DNA of 64,000 nt from Oscillospiraceae bacterium (GTDB lineage Bacteria; Bacillota; Clostridia; Oscillospirales; Acutalibacteraceae), in NCBI GenBank assembly GCA_015065425.1, contig SVQH01000010.1:17920-81919 (forward strand), read 5' to 3'. Of the stretch, positions 18,214 through 27,230 are shown in pieces; the stretch's first letter is position 1, and the number at the start of each line of letters is the position of its first letter. Position numbers and translations under genes: made by a program. The notes below the pieces were generated by a model that saw nothing but the letters and a program-made list of their open reading frames with translations, had not been told where the DNA came from and did no database searches.

Positions 18214-19167
18214 TCATCGTGCTTCACCTCGCTCGTGCTGTTTAGAATGAATAAACTTGCCTTGTTCGTTATAATTCTGCGGATTAGCAGAAGGTGTCTG
18301 CCAACCGTTAGTTATACCTCCGAGCATAGCTCCTTTCTGAGCTTTTGTAACACCCATTTCAGAATTATGTCCATCAGCAAGTTTTCTGTTTTGTTCCGGT
18401 GTATTTCGCTCATCATTAACATCAGTAAAGTCTTTTTCACCCTTAACGATGATTACGAGCTTCTCGTTTTCAGGGTTAATTGCATAACATAAATTCGGAA
18501 GAGATGAACGAAGTGGTATAACCTTATTTCCGTTTCTCTCCATAAGCTCTGCAAACTCACAGATATGATAGAGTCTGTCACCAACTTCTGTGTGGTAATC
18601 ATCTATATATCTGCAGGTCTTATCATATCTTTCACCGTCTGAATGGATAATTCTTATTTTGTCACCATCGGGAATTGTGAATACAGGGCGATATGAGGGA
18701 GTTATAAATCTGATACCCTTACTTGCCTGAACAAGATGTGTTTCAAGATATTTCTTTACGAAGCAATAACAGTAAAGGTTGTATTCACCTCTGTTGGGAT
18801 TGAGCCTTAAAAGATAAGTGTGATTATCTGTGTCAACTCTTACACCGAAATACTGTTTATCATCTCCGCTATACTGCTTTGCATTATCGTAACAATACTT
18901 TGAAAGACTTGTTCTGTCACCGAGCATTTTGCCGTACTTATCATCAAGTCGAAGTGCATTGATAACATCATCAAATTCCTTTTTGAACTCGTCTGTTTTA
19001 AAGAATGAACAAGTATCGTTCCAAGTGGAATGAAATTCCGTACCGCTTGAACCGAGGTCAGCACGAAGATAACCTATACAGCCTGTCTGTTGATATAACT
19101 GATTGCTTTGCCTGAAGGTGTATTTTTCAAGATTTGTTGTAATCGGAGTTATATATAAATCATTCAT
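18214..19167 (-). CDS. Conserved ICE protein of unknown function, 317 aa
   Basis: A soluble protein with no signal peptide. It has an N-terminal part around CIGYLRADLGSSGTEFHSTW, a middle rich in aromatic strands, and a C-terminal 70 residues that are low-complexity and polar (NPQNYNEQGKFIHSKQH). I know similar proteins only as neighbours of the giant methylase-helicase in ICEs and cannot assign a domain with confidence. Its ATG overlaps the TGA of the preceding gene, indicating coupled translation with the 199-aa protein. Confidence 0.75.
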   Translation of the reverse strand: MNDLYITPITTNLEKYTFRQSNQLYQQTGCIGYLRADLGSSGTEFHSTWNDTCSFFKTDEFKKEFDDVINALRLDDKYGKMLGDRTSLSKYCYDNAKQYSGDDKQYFGVRVDTDNHTYLLRLNPNRGEYNLYCYCFVKKYLETHLVQASKGIRFITPSYRPVFTIPDGDKIRIIHSDGERYDKTCRYIDDYHTEVGDRLYHICEFAELMERNGNKVIPLRSSLPNLCYAINPENEKLVIIVKGEKDFTDVNDERNTPEQNRKLADGHNSEMGVTKAQKGAMLGGITNGWQTPSANPQNYNEQGKFIHSKQHERGEAR

Positions 19168-19763
19168 CGTGCATCCCTTTCCTTTCTTTTTTCGGCTCGT
19201 TCTTTCTGTACTTCATCTAATCTCTGCTTTGCCCATTCGGGGAGTTTGTCTTTTTCAATGATACCGAGAATATCTCTGCGTTCATATCTTGACTCTTTTC
19301 CGCTATACAGATTAGTACAGAAGCAGGCTGAACCTCTTGAATTAGGCTCACAACCGAAACCACCCGTACAAAGCTGCAACTGCATTGTTGCAATCTGATA
19401 TTCCGGCTTAAACACATCGGCTCTTATAACTACAACCTTATTCTTGATGGAGTCATCAGCCTTAATAACTGTGCAACCATCAGCATAAATTGGGGCAGTA
19501 TCAACTTTGATTTTTGAGATTTCTTCAATAACAAGCTCAGCTTCGTTCTTAATTCGTTCAGCAAAAATCTTTGAAATTTCAGCATAATCGTTGCCGACAA
19601 GTGCATCAACATATCTTTCAAATATGCCGTTGTTTTCATAGTTGGCAACAACAAATCTTTCATCGGGTGAAGCGTTACGATCTTCACCGATTATGATTTC
19701 TTTTTTACCAATTTCAAAGGCGTGAATTACCTCATAAGTTCCCGCCATTCTTTTTTCGGTCAT
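19164..19763 (-). CDS. Conserved ICE protein of unknown function, 199 aa
   Basis: A soluble protein with an N-terminal beta-rich part (AGTYEVIHAFEIGKKEIIIGED) and a striking conserved-looking segment near residue 145: CTGGFGCEPNSRGSACFC. That segment's four Cys could bind a metal. The tail is charged. I chose the ATG at 19763, about 9 bases after GAGAGGAG; the ATG three codons earlier abuts the ribosome binding site. It overlaps the winged-helix gene by 32 bases and is coupled to the 317-aa protein by an ATGA overlap. No function can be given. Confidence 0.72.
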   Translation of the reverse strand: MTEKRMAGTYEVIHAFEIGKKEIIIGEDRNASPDERFVVANYENNGIFERYVDALVGNDYAEISKIFAERIKNEAELVIEEISKIKVDTAPIYADGCTVIKADDSIKNKVVVIRADVFKPEYQIATMQLQLCTGGFGCEPNSRGSACFCTNLYSGKESRYERRDILGIIEKDKLPEWAKQRLDEVQKERAEKRKERDAR

Positions 19764-20076
19764 TTTTTTCATCTCCTCTCATTACTGCATAACCGTGAGC
19801 AGTAATGCTGTAATAGTTGGCGTGGTCAAAATGTTCCTTGCCATACTGTTTAGAAATGAGGATGTTTCCTTTTTTGAGTCTTTTAATTGCATTTCGCACG
19901 GCTTTTTCACCCAAGAAAGGAAAAGTACCTGTTAATTTTTTAATGGTTATTCGTTCCCAAGGAACATCACCACTATAAAAATCTGTTTTTTCGAGTTTTT
20001 CTCGAATATATCCTGCAATAAGGGCAGCGTTAATGCCGTATTTTATTGCAATTGTATTACTGTAATTACATACCAT
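19732..20076 (-). CDS. Putative winged-helix DNA-binding protein, 114 aa
   Basis: The pattern matches an N-terminal winged helix of the kind found in ICE and phage replication proteins: GINAALIAGYIREKL, WERITIKKLTGTFPFLGEKAVRNAIKRLKKGNILISKQ, then an NYYSIT wing (residues about 15-95). A TAGGAGG ribosome binding site precedes the ATG. It heads the helicase/accessory gene group, just downstream of a hairpin that ends the InlB-repeat gene, so it may regulate that group or act in replication initiation. Which of the two is not clear. Confidence 0.7.
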   Translation of the reverse strand: MVCNYSNTIAIKYGINAALIAGYIREKLEKTDFYSGDVPWERITIKKLTGTFPFLGEKAVRNAIKRLKKGNILISKQYGKEHFDHANYYSITAHGYAVMRGDEKNDRKKNGGNL

Positions 20077-20095
20077 TTTGTCGTCCTCCTAAAAA

Positions 20096-20126
20096 GTGAG
20101 GGCGACTTTTTTGAGCCGCCCTTAAA
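20096..20126 (-). terminator. Hairpin after the InlB-repeat gene
   Basis: On the minus strand AGGGCG and CGCCCT pair around an A-rich loop just after the stop at 20133, followed by CACTTTTTAGG. The T run is short, so it may only attenuate transcription into the winged-helix and helicase group. Confidence 0.5.
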
Positions 20127-20132
20127 GTGAAT

Positions 20133-23100
20133 TTATCTGCCTACATACCAATCATCGTATGCAGAATCTTTGATTTTAATTGTGTTTGATTTATACTCTT
20201 TCTTCATCATACCTGAAGGTGTCCACATATCGCTGAGTTCAGCTCTTACAATATAGTTTCCGTCAGGATACCAAAGAGGTGTAAAATGAACATTACCATA
20301 AGAACCTGTGGCAGAGAAAATCCATTTACCACCCGAAAGAACAAGAGTTGTAATCTTACCGCTATCCTTTGAATAACTGTATTCAGGGAATATTGCTACA
20401 CCATACTGAGGAAGAGTATATGAGTCAGCAGGGGCAGTTGAAAAACCACTTTTTGAAGCTGTCGTTCCGTTATTGAGGGACATTGTTATTGCGTAACCTG
20501 AGTTCATATACCATGTGCTACCACTCTTGGTTGCAGTTTGAGTATTTTTCGGTTCAATCTTTATTGAGTAACTTGTAAGCCCCGTGTAATACTGTTTCTG
20601 AACGAATTTTCCATTTTCATATACATATTCCCACCATTCACAAGCTGTACCTCTTGTCGATGTGTCAGCAGGTATAGAAAATCCTGAAGGACCTTTTTTC
20701 TCAAACTGTGTGTCCGGTGTCTGAACAATCTTATATGGTATTGTTGAGTAATACTTTGTTACCTTGTTGTATGAAGCACCGTCATCAATAATTTCAGCCG
20801 TTATCTTAACATCTGCATTATTGAAACCGATAGGAACCTTCCATTTGAAATAAATGTGGTTTATGTCATTACCGGGAACTATTGCTTTTGTTTTAGTATA
20901 GCTGTAAATAAGATTTGAACCCTTATACACACAGAATTTTATTGATACATCTTCAGCAGGGGTATAATCATCTGAATATGAGTTTTTGAGCCAATAGCTT
21001 GTGATTACTTCTGTGTTTTCTCTATAATCAGCATTAGGAGTAATCGGTTCAAGTGTTAACGGATGTTTAACCTTACAAGCAAGTGTTAAGGCGTTATTAC
21101 TTCCATTTGACTCATAATCAGTGTTGTAAATACCCATTCCTTCAAGATAAACACCACCCCAAATATTGATATTTCTCTTGTTAGGTACAATAAAGGAGTA
21201 TCCGTCAACAGTAATTGAGGAATTTGCAGGAATAGCATACACTCCGCTTATCTGTGTCTTATCATTCTTGAAGCCTTCGACATATACCTTAACATCAGTA
21301 TTGTTCTTATAAGTGTACCTCACGAGAACACTCTGACCTGCTTTAAGATTATTTGAATCAAGAGTTGCCTTTGTTGATGAATCAACAAGAGTAATCTTTG
21401 TCAAAGCAACATCAGATTTCACTACGGGTAAATCGTACCAAGTTTCTTCAAAGGTGTGAGTTTTATCACTTGACCACCAAGTTTCAAGGTTAAACCTTAA
21501 CTTGTTCTGACTTGTTACGGGAACCGTATAAGTGCCGATTGAACTGTTGAGAGTAACAGGTAATGATTTTGAAATACCTACTTTATTCTTTGCAGCATCA
21601 TAACCGTCATTAGAGGTGTAAACAGTTGCCCATTTAGAGCCGTTATAATGATACATTGAACCTCTCAAATACTCGATAGCAGACCAAGTATTATCAGCCG
21701 TATATTTATAGGCAATCTTGATATGCTGACCGGAATAGAGCTTACCGCTTGAACCTGCTGAACCATTGTAAGCAACTGTTGTTCCTTCATATCCCGTTGC
21801 AGTTACCTGTGTTCTGTAAACTACGGGTTTAATCGGGATATAGAAGGTCTTAACAGTACCACTCTTTTTGACATTACCTGAAGCATCAATCCAATCAGTT
21901 TTGGCTTCAATTTCAAAATACTGCTGACCTGCAGTTATTGTCTTGTAGTTGCCCGTAAACTGTACCGGGAACCACTGTGAAGATGAGCTTGAACTGCTGA
22001 GTGTAACATCTCGTGTTGTCCAAGAACCTCCCTTGTATCTTACATACTGTCTTGCTTTGAAGCTTTCCTTTTCGGCAGGGAAATAAATGTTATACCATAC
22101 TGTATCACCGATTGTCGGGTAATCTGTTTTGTAAACATAATCGTCAAAGACATTGCCCGTTGTGATACCAAAGAGAGTTGTTTTATTACTCTTTGCTCCG
22201 CTGTAAATATCACATTCATTTACTGCAAGTACCGGGTCATACTCCCACTTTGCATAAAGGGTAATTGTTGCTCCGTTGGTTGTGGTAAGGTTCTTTACAC
22301 TCTGCTTATTTGTGTAATTAGTGCCTGTTCCGTCTGCCTTTGTGTTCCAACCTATGAACTTATATGAGGTTCTTGTAAAGCCGTTTGCAGTAAGGTTCTT
22401 TGCCACATCGTAGGTCATTGACATTGATGCGGTTGAACCGCCCGTTGCTCCGTTACCGTCAAACTTAATTGTGTAGGTTATAGGCTTCCACTTTGCATAC
22501 AGAGTAACAGTACCACCATTTGTTGATGTGAGGTTCTTTACACTTTGCTTATCGGTGTAGTTCGTTCCCGTGCCGCTTGAATTTGAATTCCAACCGTCAA
22601 AGATATATCCTGTTTTCTTAAAGCCGTTGGCTGTCAAATTCTTTGCAACATCGTATGTCATTGACATAGAAGCAGTTGAACCACTTGTCGCTCCGTTACC
22701 GTTGAACTTGATAGTATAGGTGTTCGGAGTCCACTGTGCATACAGATAGAAAGTACCACCGTTTACTGTAGTAAGGTTCTTAACAGACTGCTGATTTGTA
22801 TAGTTAGTGCCGCTACCGTTGGCTTTTGTGTTCCACTTGGAGAAAGTGTAACCCGTTCTTGTATAACCGTTTTTATTGAGGTTCTTTGCAACATCAAATT
22901 TCATAGTCATACTTGAAGTTGTACCGCCTGTGTTTCCGTTACCATCAAAAGCAATAGTGTATGAGTTGGTATCCCACTGAGCGTAAAGTGTTATTGTCGC
23001 TCCGTGAGTTGCTGTCAAATTCTTAACCGACTGCTTATTGTAATAACTTGTACCGCTACCATCAGCTTTTGTATTCCAACCTGAGAAATGATAACCCGAC

Positions 23101-24608
23101 TTTGTAAATCCGTTGGCTGTCAAATTCTTCGCAACATCGTAGGTCATTGACATAGAAGCTGTTGAACCGCTTGTGCTACCGTTTCCGTCAAACTTAATAG
23201 TGTAAGTGTTTGGAGTCCACTGTGCATAGAGAGTTCTCGTACAATCTCCGGTCTTGATACTTGAATTCAAGTCTGTTGGCTTAACTGTTGCATCATTTTG
23301 GTCAAACAATGTTCCGCCTGTTGTACTTGTTCCCCATTTCGTAAATCTGTAACCTGTTTTATACAGTCCAAAGGTTGAAGCATTAACAAGGCCGTCAGCC
23401 TTTGTGGAGTTATAAGTCCAAGCCTGATAATACCTTGTACTGTCAGATTCCTTATACACATTCTTTGAAGAAAGGTAATACTTTGTGGAATCAATAGAAC
23501 CACCGTTAGCATTGTAATAAACCTTTAAGTCATAAGGGTCCCACTGTGCATAGAGATTAACCGTTGCACCCTGAGTTGAAGTAAGGTTTTTAACCGACTG
23601 CTTATTAGTGTAGCTTGTACCCGAACCGTTGGCTTTTGTGTTCCACTTAACAAATGAATTACCTGTCTTTGTAAAGCCGTTTGCAGTAAGGTTTTTAGCA
23701 ACGCCGTAGGTCATTGTCATAGATGCAGTTGAACCGCCCGTATTCCCGTTACCATTAAACTTAATGGTGTAGGTCTTATTTGTGGTTTCGTTATATGCAA
23801 TACCCGCACCGTAACCCTTTGAAATAATGTTATCAAAGGATGCCTTTGATGAACTGCCGATTGCACTTGCTGCAGTCCATAGACCCTGACCGTCGGGTGT
23901 ATAAAGTTTATTGGGCCAAATGCGGTTTGTGTAGTTAGAAATAAATCCCCAAGTTTTGGAAGTACCGTTACTTGTACCGCCTGTACTTGAACCGCCCAAT
24001 ACACTTCGTCCGCAATAAGCTATTTCTGATACTGTCAATGCCTGATATTCACCTGCAAGACAAACATCAAACAGAGGTTCAATAATAACCTTGTCTCCGT
24101 AGTTCATATTGTTTACACTACCGACACCGAGTTTTGAAAGCACTTTGTTGATATTAGCTTCATAGCTCTGCCAAGTTTCTACGCCACTTGGATTAGGAAG
24201 TGTAGTTGTAAAACCCATATCCTTTTCCTTATAACAATTTGTTTGGTTATAAGTTGTAGTTAATTTTGCATTTTTGTTTGCTATAACCTGTTTCTTGTTG
24301 TACTTTGTAGAAAATTTTGCGGAAGTAGAATAGGCATTATCACCGTTTGATGTGTTTCTGTAAACATCAATAACTTTAGTGACTTTCATACCGCCCGATG
24401 AATTAACCGCAGAGAAACGATAACCGACAACACAAGCCGAATCACTTGTGGAACGAATAACATAACCCGTTGAGCTGCCGTTTACCGCATTTGTACTACC
24501 GCCTGCAGAGTCACCGTCCCAAGAGAGGGCAAATGCAGAATACGGTATTGCCGACAGTAAAGTACAAAGAACAAGAAGAATTGAAATTATCTTTTTAATA
24601 ACAATCAT
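20133..24608 (-). CDS. Large secreted InlB-repeat protein, 1491 aa
   Basis: A secreted surface-type protein. The N-terminus is a clear signal peptide (IKKIISILLVLCTLLSA, cut near SAFA). Residues about 280-790 hold five close copies of an InlB-type B repeat of about 70 residues. Each starts YTIKFNGNG, passes through ASMTMTYDVAKNLTANGF and WNTKA-GSGT and ends LYAQW or LYAKW. One divergent, longer copy sits second. The C-terminal 700 residues look like repeated beta-sandwich domains (for example VRYTYKNNTDVKVYVEG). No LPXTG motif or membrane anchor ends it. InlB repeats occur in adhesins, so host or mate adhesion is a fair guess. It has its own terminators on both sides and follows the pilus genes. 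Confidence 0.85.
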   Translation of the reverse strand: MIVIKKIISILLVLCTLLSAIPYSAFALSWDGDSAGGSTNAVNGSSTGYVIRSTSDSACVVGYRFSAVNSSGGMKVTKVIDVYRNTSNGDNAYSTSAKFSTKYNKKQVIANKNAKLTTTYNQTNCYKEKDMGFTTTLPNPSGVETWQSYEANINKVLSKLGVGSVNNMNYGDKVIIEPLFDVCLAGEYQALTVSEIAYCGRSVLGGSSTGGTSNGTSKTWGFISNYTNRIWPNKLYTPDGQGLWTAASAIGSSSKASFDNIISKGYGAGIAYNETTNKTYTIKFNGNGNTGGSTASMTMTYGVAKNLTANGFTKTGNSFVKWNTKANGSGTSYTNKQSVKNLTSTQGATVNLYAQWDPYDLKVYYNANGGSIDSTKYYLSSKNVYKESDSTRYYQAWTYNSTKADGLVNASTFGLYKTGYRFTKWGTSTTGGTLFDQNDATVKPTDLNSSIKTGDCTRTLYAQWTPNTYTIKFDGNGSTSGSTASMSMTYDVAKNLTANGFTKSGYHFSGWNTKADGSGTSYYNKQSVKNLTATHGATITLYAQWDTNSYTIAFDGNGNTGGTTSSMTMKFDVAKNLNKNGYTRTGYTFSKWNTKANGSGTNYTNQQSVKNLTTVNGGTFYLYAQWTPNTYTIKFNGNGATSGSTASMSMTYDVAKNLTANGFKKTGYIFDGWNSNSSGTGTNYTDKQSVKNLTSTNGGTVTLYAKWKPITYTIKFDGNGATGGSTASMSMTYDVAKNLTANGFTRTSYKFIGWNTKADGTGTNYTNKQSVKNLTTTNGATITLYAKWEYDPVLAVNECDIYSGAKSNKTTLFGITTGNVFDDYVYKTDYPTIGDTVWYNIYFPAEKESFKARQYVRYKGGSWTTRDVTLSSSSSSSQWFPVQFTGNYKTITAGQQYFEIEAKTDWIDASGNVKKSGTVKTFYIPIKPVVYRTQVTATGYEGTTVAYNGSAGSSGKLYSGQHIKIAYKYTADNTWSAIEYLRGSMYHYNGSKWATVYTSNDGYDAAKNKVGISKSLPVTLNSSIGTYTVPVTSQNKLRFNLETWWSSDKTHTFEETWYDLPVVKSDVALTKITLVDSSTKATLDSNNLKAGQSVLVRYTYKNNTDVKVYVEGFKNDKTQISGVYAIPANSSITVDGYSFIVPNKRNINIWGGVYLEGMGIYNTDYESNGSNNALTLACKVKHPLTLEPITPNADYRENTEVITSYWLKNSYSDDYTPAEDVSIKFCVYKGSNLIYSYTKTKAIVPGNDINHIYFKWKVPIGFNNADVKITAEIIDDGASYNKVTKYYSTIPYKIVQTPDTQFEKKGPSGFSIPADTSTRGTACEWWEYVYENGKFVQKQYYTGLTSYSIKIEPKNTQTATKSGSTWYMNSGYAITMSLNNGTTASKSGFSTAPADSYTLPQYGVAIFPEYSYSKDSGKITTLVLSGGKWIFSATGSYGNVHFTPLWYPDGNYIVRAELSDMWTPSGMMKKEYKSNTIKIKDSAYDDWYVGR
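22240..23775 (-). repeat. DNA repeats encoding the InlB-type modules
   Basis: Five copies of about 210 bases recur inside the large secreted-protein gene, sharing long near-identical stretches such as the codons for KQSVKNLT and MSMTYDVAKNLTANGF. They are interrupted by one divergent, longer unit at about 23,220-23,530. Near-identity at the DNA level suggests recent duplication or gene conversion and would allow copy number to change by recombination. Confidence 0.75.
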
Positions 24609-24620
24609 CTTCCTTTCGTA

Positions 24621-24652
24621 AAAAATAAAAGCTCGACTTTTACGCCGAGCTT
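24621..24652 (-). terminator. Rho-independent terminator after the Cys-rich gene
   Basis: AAGCTCG (24646-24652 on the minus strand) pairs with CGAGCTT (24629-24635) and is followed by TTATTTTTT. It separates the Cys-rich membrane-protein gene, at the end of the pilus operon, from the InlB-repeat gene. Confidence 0.75.
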
Positions 24653-24667
24653 AGTCCGATTTATATT

Positions 24668-25414
24668 TTAATGTGAGTGGCAGGTCTTACCTTTAACTGA
24701 TTTACCGCATTCAGGACACTTTGTATCAACTGTAAATCTTACACAAGTATCGCCGGAGCCTGTACCGACTTTCTTGCCACATTCCTGACAGTATTCACAA
24801 GGGTCACTCTTTGCATTGTAGCTTTCACACTTTGTAGGGTCATAACAAGCATTTCCCCATTCGTCATAAGTGTAGAAACTCTTACAAGAGTGTGAACCGC
24901 AGTGGGGACAGCCTTTGTTTTCAAGACTTACAATAAAGTCATGTGTTTCTTTACTGTCACAATGATGTCCCTTTTTACCGCAACTGTACTCATTTACACT
25001 ATCGTTACCGTTATCAATTACCTCATATCTGTTGCCCTGTGATACTCCTGCAGGATTACCCTCAGTTACAGGTTCAGCAGGTTTAACAGTAGAGGTCTGC
25101 TGTGTAGGCTTCTGAGTAGTGGTTACTTTTTCAACTGTTGGTTCTTCAAGTTTAATAACTGTCTCGTTTTTTTCGGTAGTGCTCTCTGCATTGTCATTTT
25201 CTTCTGTGATGTCATCATCAATGACAATATCGCCAACCGTTTCTGCCTGTTCGGTTGTAATATCGGTTGTAGGTTCTTCTGTGTCCTTGCCGACAAAGTT
25301 ACCAATCATTACTGCAATAAAGATTGATACTGCAATAATGCCGACTATGAGAGCAGCGATTATTTTGTTGTTTTTGTTTCCCTTTTTGTTTGGGTTACTT
25401 GTAAGAATCATCAT
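24668..25414 (-). CDS. Membrane-anchored Cys/His-rich extracellular protein, 248 aa
   Basis: The protein starts with a basic cytosolic stretch and one membrane helix (IIAALIVGIIAVSIFIAVMIG, residues about 18-40). A 90-residue Thr/Glu/Pro-rich linker leads to a C-terminal domain (residues about 145-248) with many Cys and His in ribbon-like pairs (CPHCGSHSC, CEYCQECGKK, CPECGK). The N-in topology would place the Cys domain outside the cell. It ends the pilus gene row, before a terminator. I do not recognise a family; an extracellular zinc-ribbon or disulfide-linked domain tied to the pilus base is a reasonable guess. Confidence 0.75.
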   Translation of the reverse strand: MMILTSNPNKKGNKNNKIIAALIVGIIAVSIFIAVMIGNFVGKDTEEPTTDITTEQAETVGDIVIDDDITEENDNAESTTEKNETVIKLEEPTVEKVTTTQKPTQQTSTVKPAEPVTEGNPAGVSQGNRYEVIDNGNDSVNEYSCGKKGHHCDSKETHDFIVSLENKGCPHCGSHSCKSFYTYDEWGNACYDPTKCESYNAKSDPCEYCQECGKKVGTGSGDTCVRFTVDTKCPECGKSVKGKTCHSH

Positions 25415-25432
25415 TTTTGTTTCCTCCTGTGA

Positions 25433-25912
25433 TTAAAATTTTTCGGTTAATATTGATGTTACCTCTATGGGTATATTCGCAGATGGGAACCGATGACCTG
25501 CAAACCATAACGGAATTGAAATCGTATAATTTACTACAAGTTCAAGTTCGTTTGCTTCTCGGAAGCTGAGTACGGGTTCTGTTATGTGATACAGTTCTTT
25601 TCCGTCTGCATCATAACTATATAACATTCCGTCCTCTATTTCCAATGTGCAAAATGATATGAGAGATGTGCGAAATTCTTCAGTATCAATCGCTTCAGTA
25701 TAGTCATTACCTTGCTTGATACTGTTATATATTTCGGTTGAGTTTTGAGTAAGAAAACTGTCAAGCACAACCTTCGTGTTTTCTCTCATAAGGTTTACCT
25801 TTGATATGGATGCAGAGTAAGTGAATATCATTGCGAATATCATCGCAAATATAAGAATAAAGACACAAGGGACAATATATCCCTCTGCTTTATTTGATTT
25901 TAACAGCTTCAT
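25433..25912 (-). CDS. TadE/TadF-like minor pilin, 159 aa
   Basis: A short basic leader ending KSNKAEGYIV is followed by a 20-residue hydrophobic helix (PCVFILIFAMIFAMIFTY) and a polar extracellular domain. This is the layout of TadE/F pseudopilins, which sit in or at the base of Tad pili. The AEGY motif before the helix resembles the probable processing region of the other pilins here. It lies directly after the DUF4320-like gene in the Tad row. Confidence 0.75.
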   Translation of the reverse strand: MKLLKSNKAEGYIVPCVFILIFAMIFAMIFTYSASISKVNLMRENTKVVLDSFLTQNSTEIYNSIKQGNDYTEAIDTEEFRTSLISFCTLEIEDGMLYSYDADGKELYHITEPVLSFREANELELVVNYTISIPLWFAGHRFPSANIPIEVTSILTEKF

Positions 25913-25921
25913 TTGTTACAC

Positions 25922-26332
25922 CTACTTCCAATACTTTTCCGATATACCTGACCTGTGGCTTGTAACTGTTACGGGTATTCTGAACATACCAAGACCTTGC
26001 ACATAGGTCTGCACCGAAACAAAAACATCCATTTGGTCTCCGAGCTGAACACGCTCATAGGTTGCATTGAAATAGCTTTCTGCATCAGTATCAACCTCAA
26101 ATTCAAAGAACTGATTTTGAAGGTTCTCAACTCTTTCATCAAACTCGCTGTCAAAACAGCCGTTAAATGTTGCAGTTTCAATAAGCTGACCGCTTATCTC
26201 ATCAAGATCCTGTTTCAGAGTCATAAACTGAAAGATGTTAAGAACAACAACGAGAACCATCATCATAGCAAATATACCGATTACAACATCAATATATCCT
26301 TCGCCCTTTTTAGATTTAATAAATTTCTTCAT
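25922..26332 (-). CDS. DUF4320-type minor pilin, 136 aa
   Basis: The protein begins MKKFIKSKKGEGYID, then a hydrophobic helix (VVIGIFAMMMVLVVVLNIF) and an extracellular domain of about 100 residues. This matches DUF4320 proteins of Clostridia Tad loci, which are TadE-like minor pilins. I chose the ATG at 26332, preceded by GGAGG; the longer upstream extension lies inside tadC. KGEGY is a likely prepilin peptidase recognition site. It is the first of two minor pilin genes after tadC. Confidence 0.8.
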   Translation of the reverse strand: MKKFIKSKKGEGYIDVVIGIFAMMMVLVVVLNIFQFMTLKQDLDEISGQLIETATFNGCFDSEFDERVENLQNQFFEFEVDTDAESYFNATYERVQLGDQMDVFVSVQTYVQGLGMFRIPVTVTSHRSGISEKYWK

Positions 26333-26345
26333 ATATACACCTCCG

Positions 26346-27218
26346 TTAACCGAACAGAACGCCCATAGAAGAAACAATCTGAGCGAGAATAACTACGATA
26401 TATATGAGCATAAAGCAGAAAAGCAGACACATTGAAAGTTTCTTTACCTTTCTCGGTATCTTTTCAGCTTCAAGCCTTAACTGCTGTCTTTGAATATCAG
26501 CAAACTTCATAGAGAGGGATTTCCAATACACCGTATTGACATCACCTCGGTCAACAGATATAAGTCCTCGGCAAACGTCACTCATAAGAGGTGAACCTAC
26601 TCGTGCTTCAAGTCTTGTGATAGCAACTTCCGTATTACCGGAATGAATATCTGCAGCAGTAATGTCAAGTTCGTGCTTTATTTCAGGTCCCGCATTTTTC
26701 GCAAAGGACTCAATCATTTCAAGTACGTCCTTACTGTGCATCAAGGACTTTTCAATCTTGAAAACAAATCTCGGAAGTTCATATTCAATCTTTGCTCTTT
26801 TTGCCCTTATTCGGTTTGAGATGCCCTTCATATTCATTCGGTAAAGAATGAAAGCAAGGAATATGATTATCGGACAAAGTATGGGGAAGATAAAGAGAAC
26901 GGGAATAGCAAATACACCGACAATGAGAGATTTAACAATGGCATTTGCCATAAACATTTCGGGAGTAATATCCATTTGAGCCGTTCTTAAATCTGATTCC
27001 AACTGAGCCTTCTTAAACTCATTCAAACGAATTTTACGGGCAATAAAAGAAGCAACAGATGAAAGCCAAACATCAATACTGCTTGTTTTCTCTTTCTGTT
27101 GCTTTGCAAGGTTATTAACCGCCTTTGATGTTCTCATATACGGAATACGGAAGTGGTCTGCAAGTATCATAAATAAGCCGATTCCGCAAAGAACACCGAT
27201 ACAAATTTTTATTATCAT
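26346..27218 (-). CDS. TadC-like pilus platform protein
   Basis: A 290-residue polytopic membrane protein of the type II secretion F/TadC family, forming half of the inner-membrane platform on which TadA acts. It has an N-terminal helix (residues 1-20), a basic cytosolic stretch, a helix pair around IVGVFAIPVLFIFPILCPIIIFLAFIL, a cytosolic helical domain, and a final helix (LLFCFMLIYIVVILAQIV). It follows tadB by 12 bases with an AGGAGG ribosome binding site. Confidence 0.88.
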   Translation of the reverse strand: MIIKICIGVLCGIGLFMILADHFRIPYMRTSKAVNNLAKQQKEKTSSIDVWLSSVASFIARKIRLNEFKKAQLESDLRTAQMDITPEMFMANAIVKSLIVGVFAIPVLFIFPILCPIIIFLAFILYRMNMKGISNRIRAKRAKIEYELPRFVFKIEKSLMHSKDVLEMIESFAKNAGPEIKHELDITAADIHSGNTEVAITRLEARVGSPLMSDVCRGLISVDRGDVNTVYWKSLSMKFADIQRQQLRLEAEKIPRKVKKLSMCLLFCFMLIYIVVILAQIVSSMGVLFG

Positions 27219-27230
27219 CAGACCGCCTCC

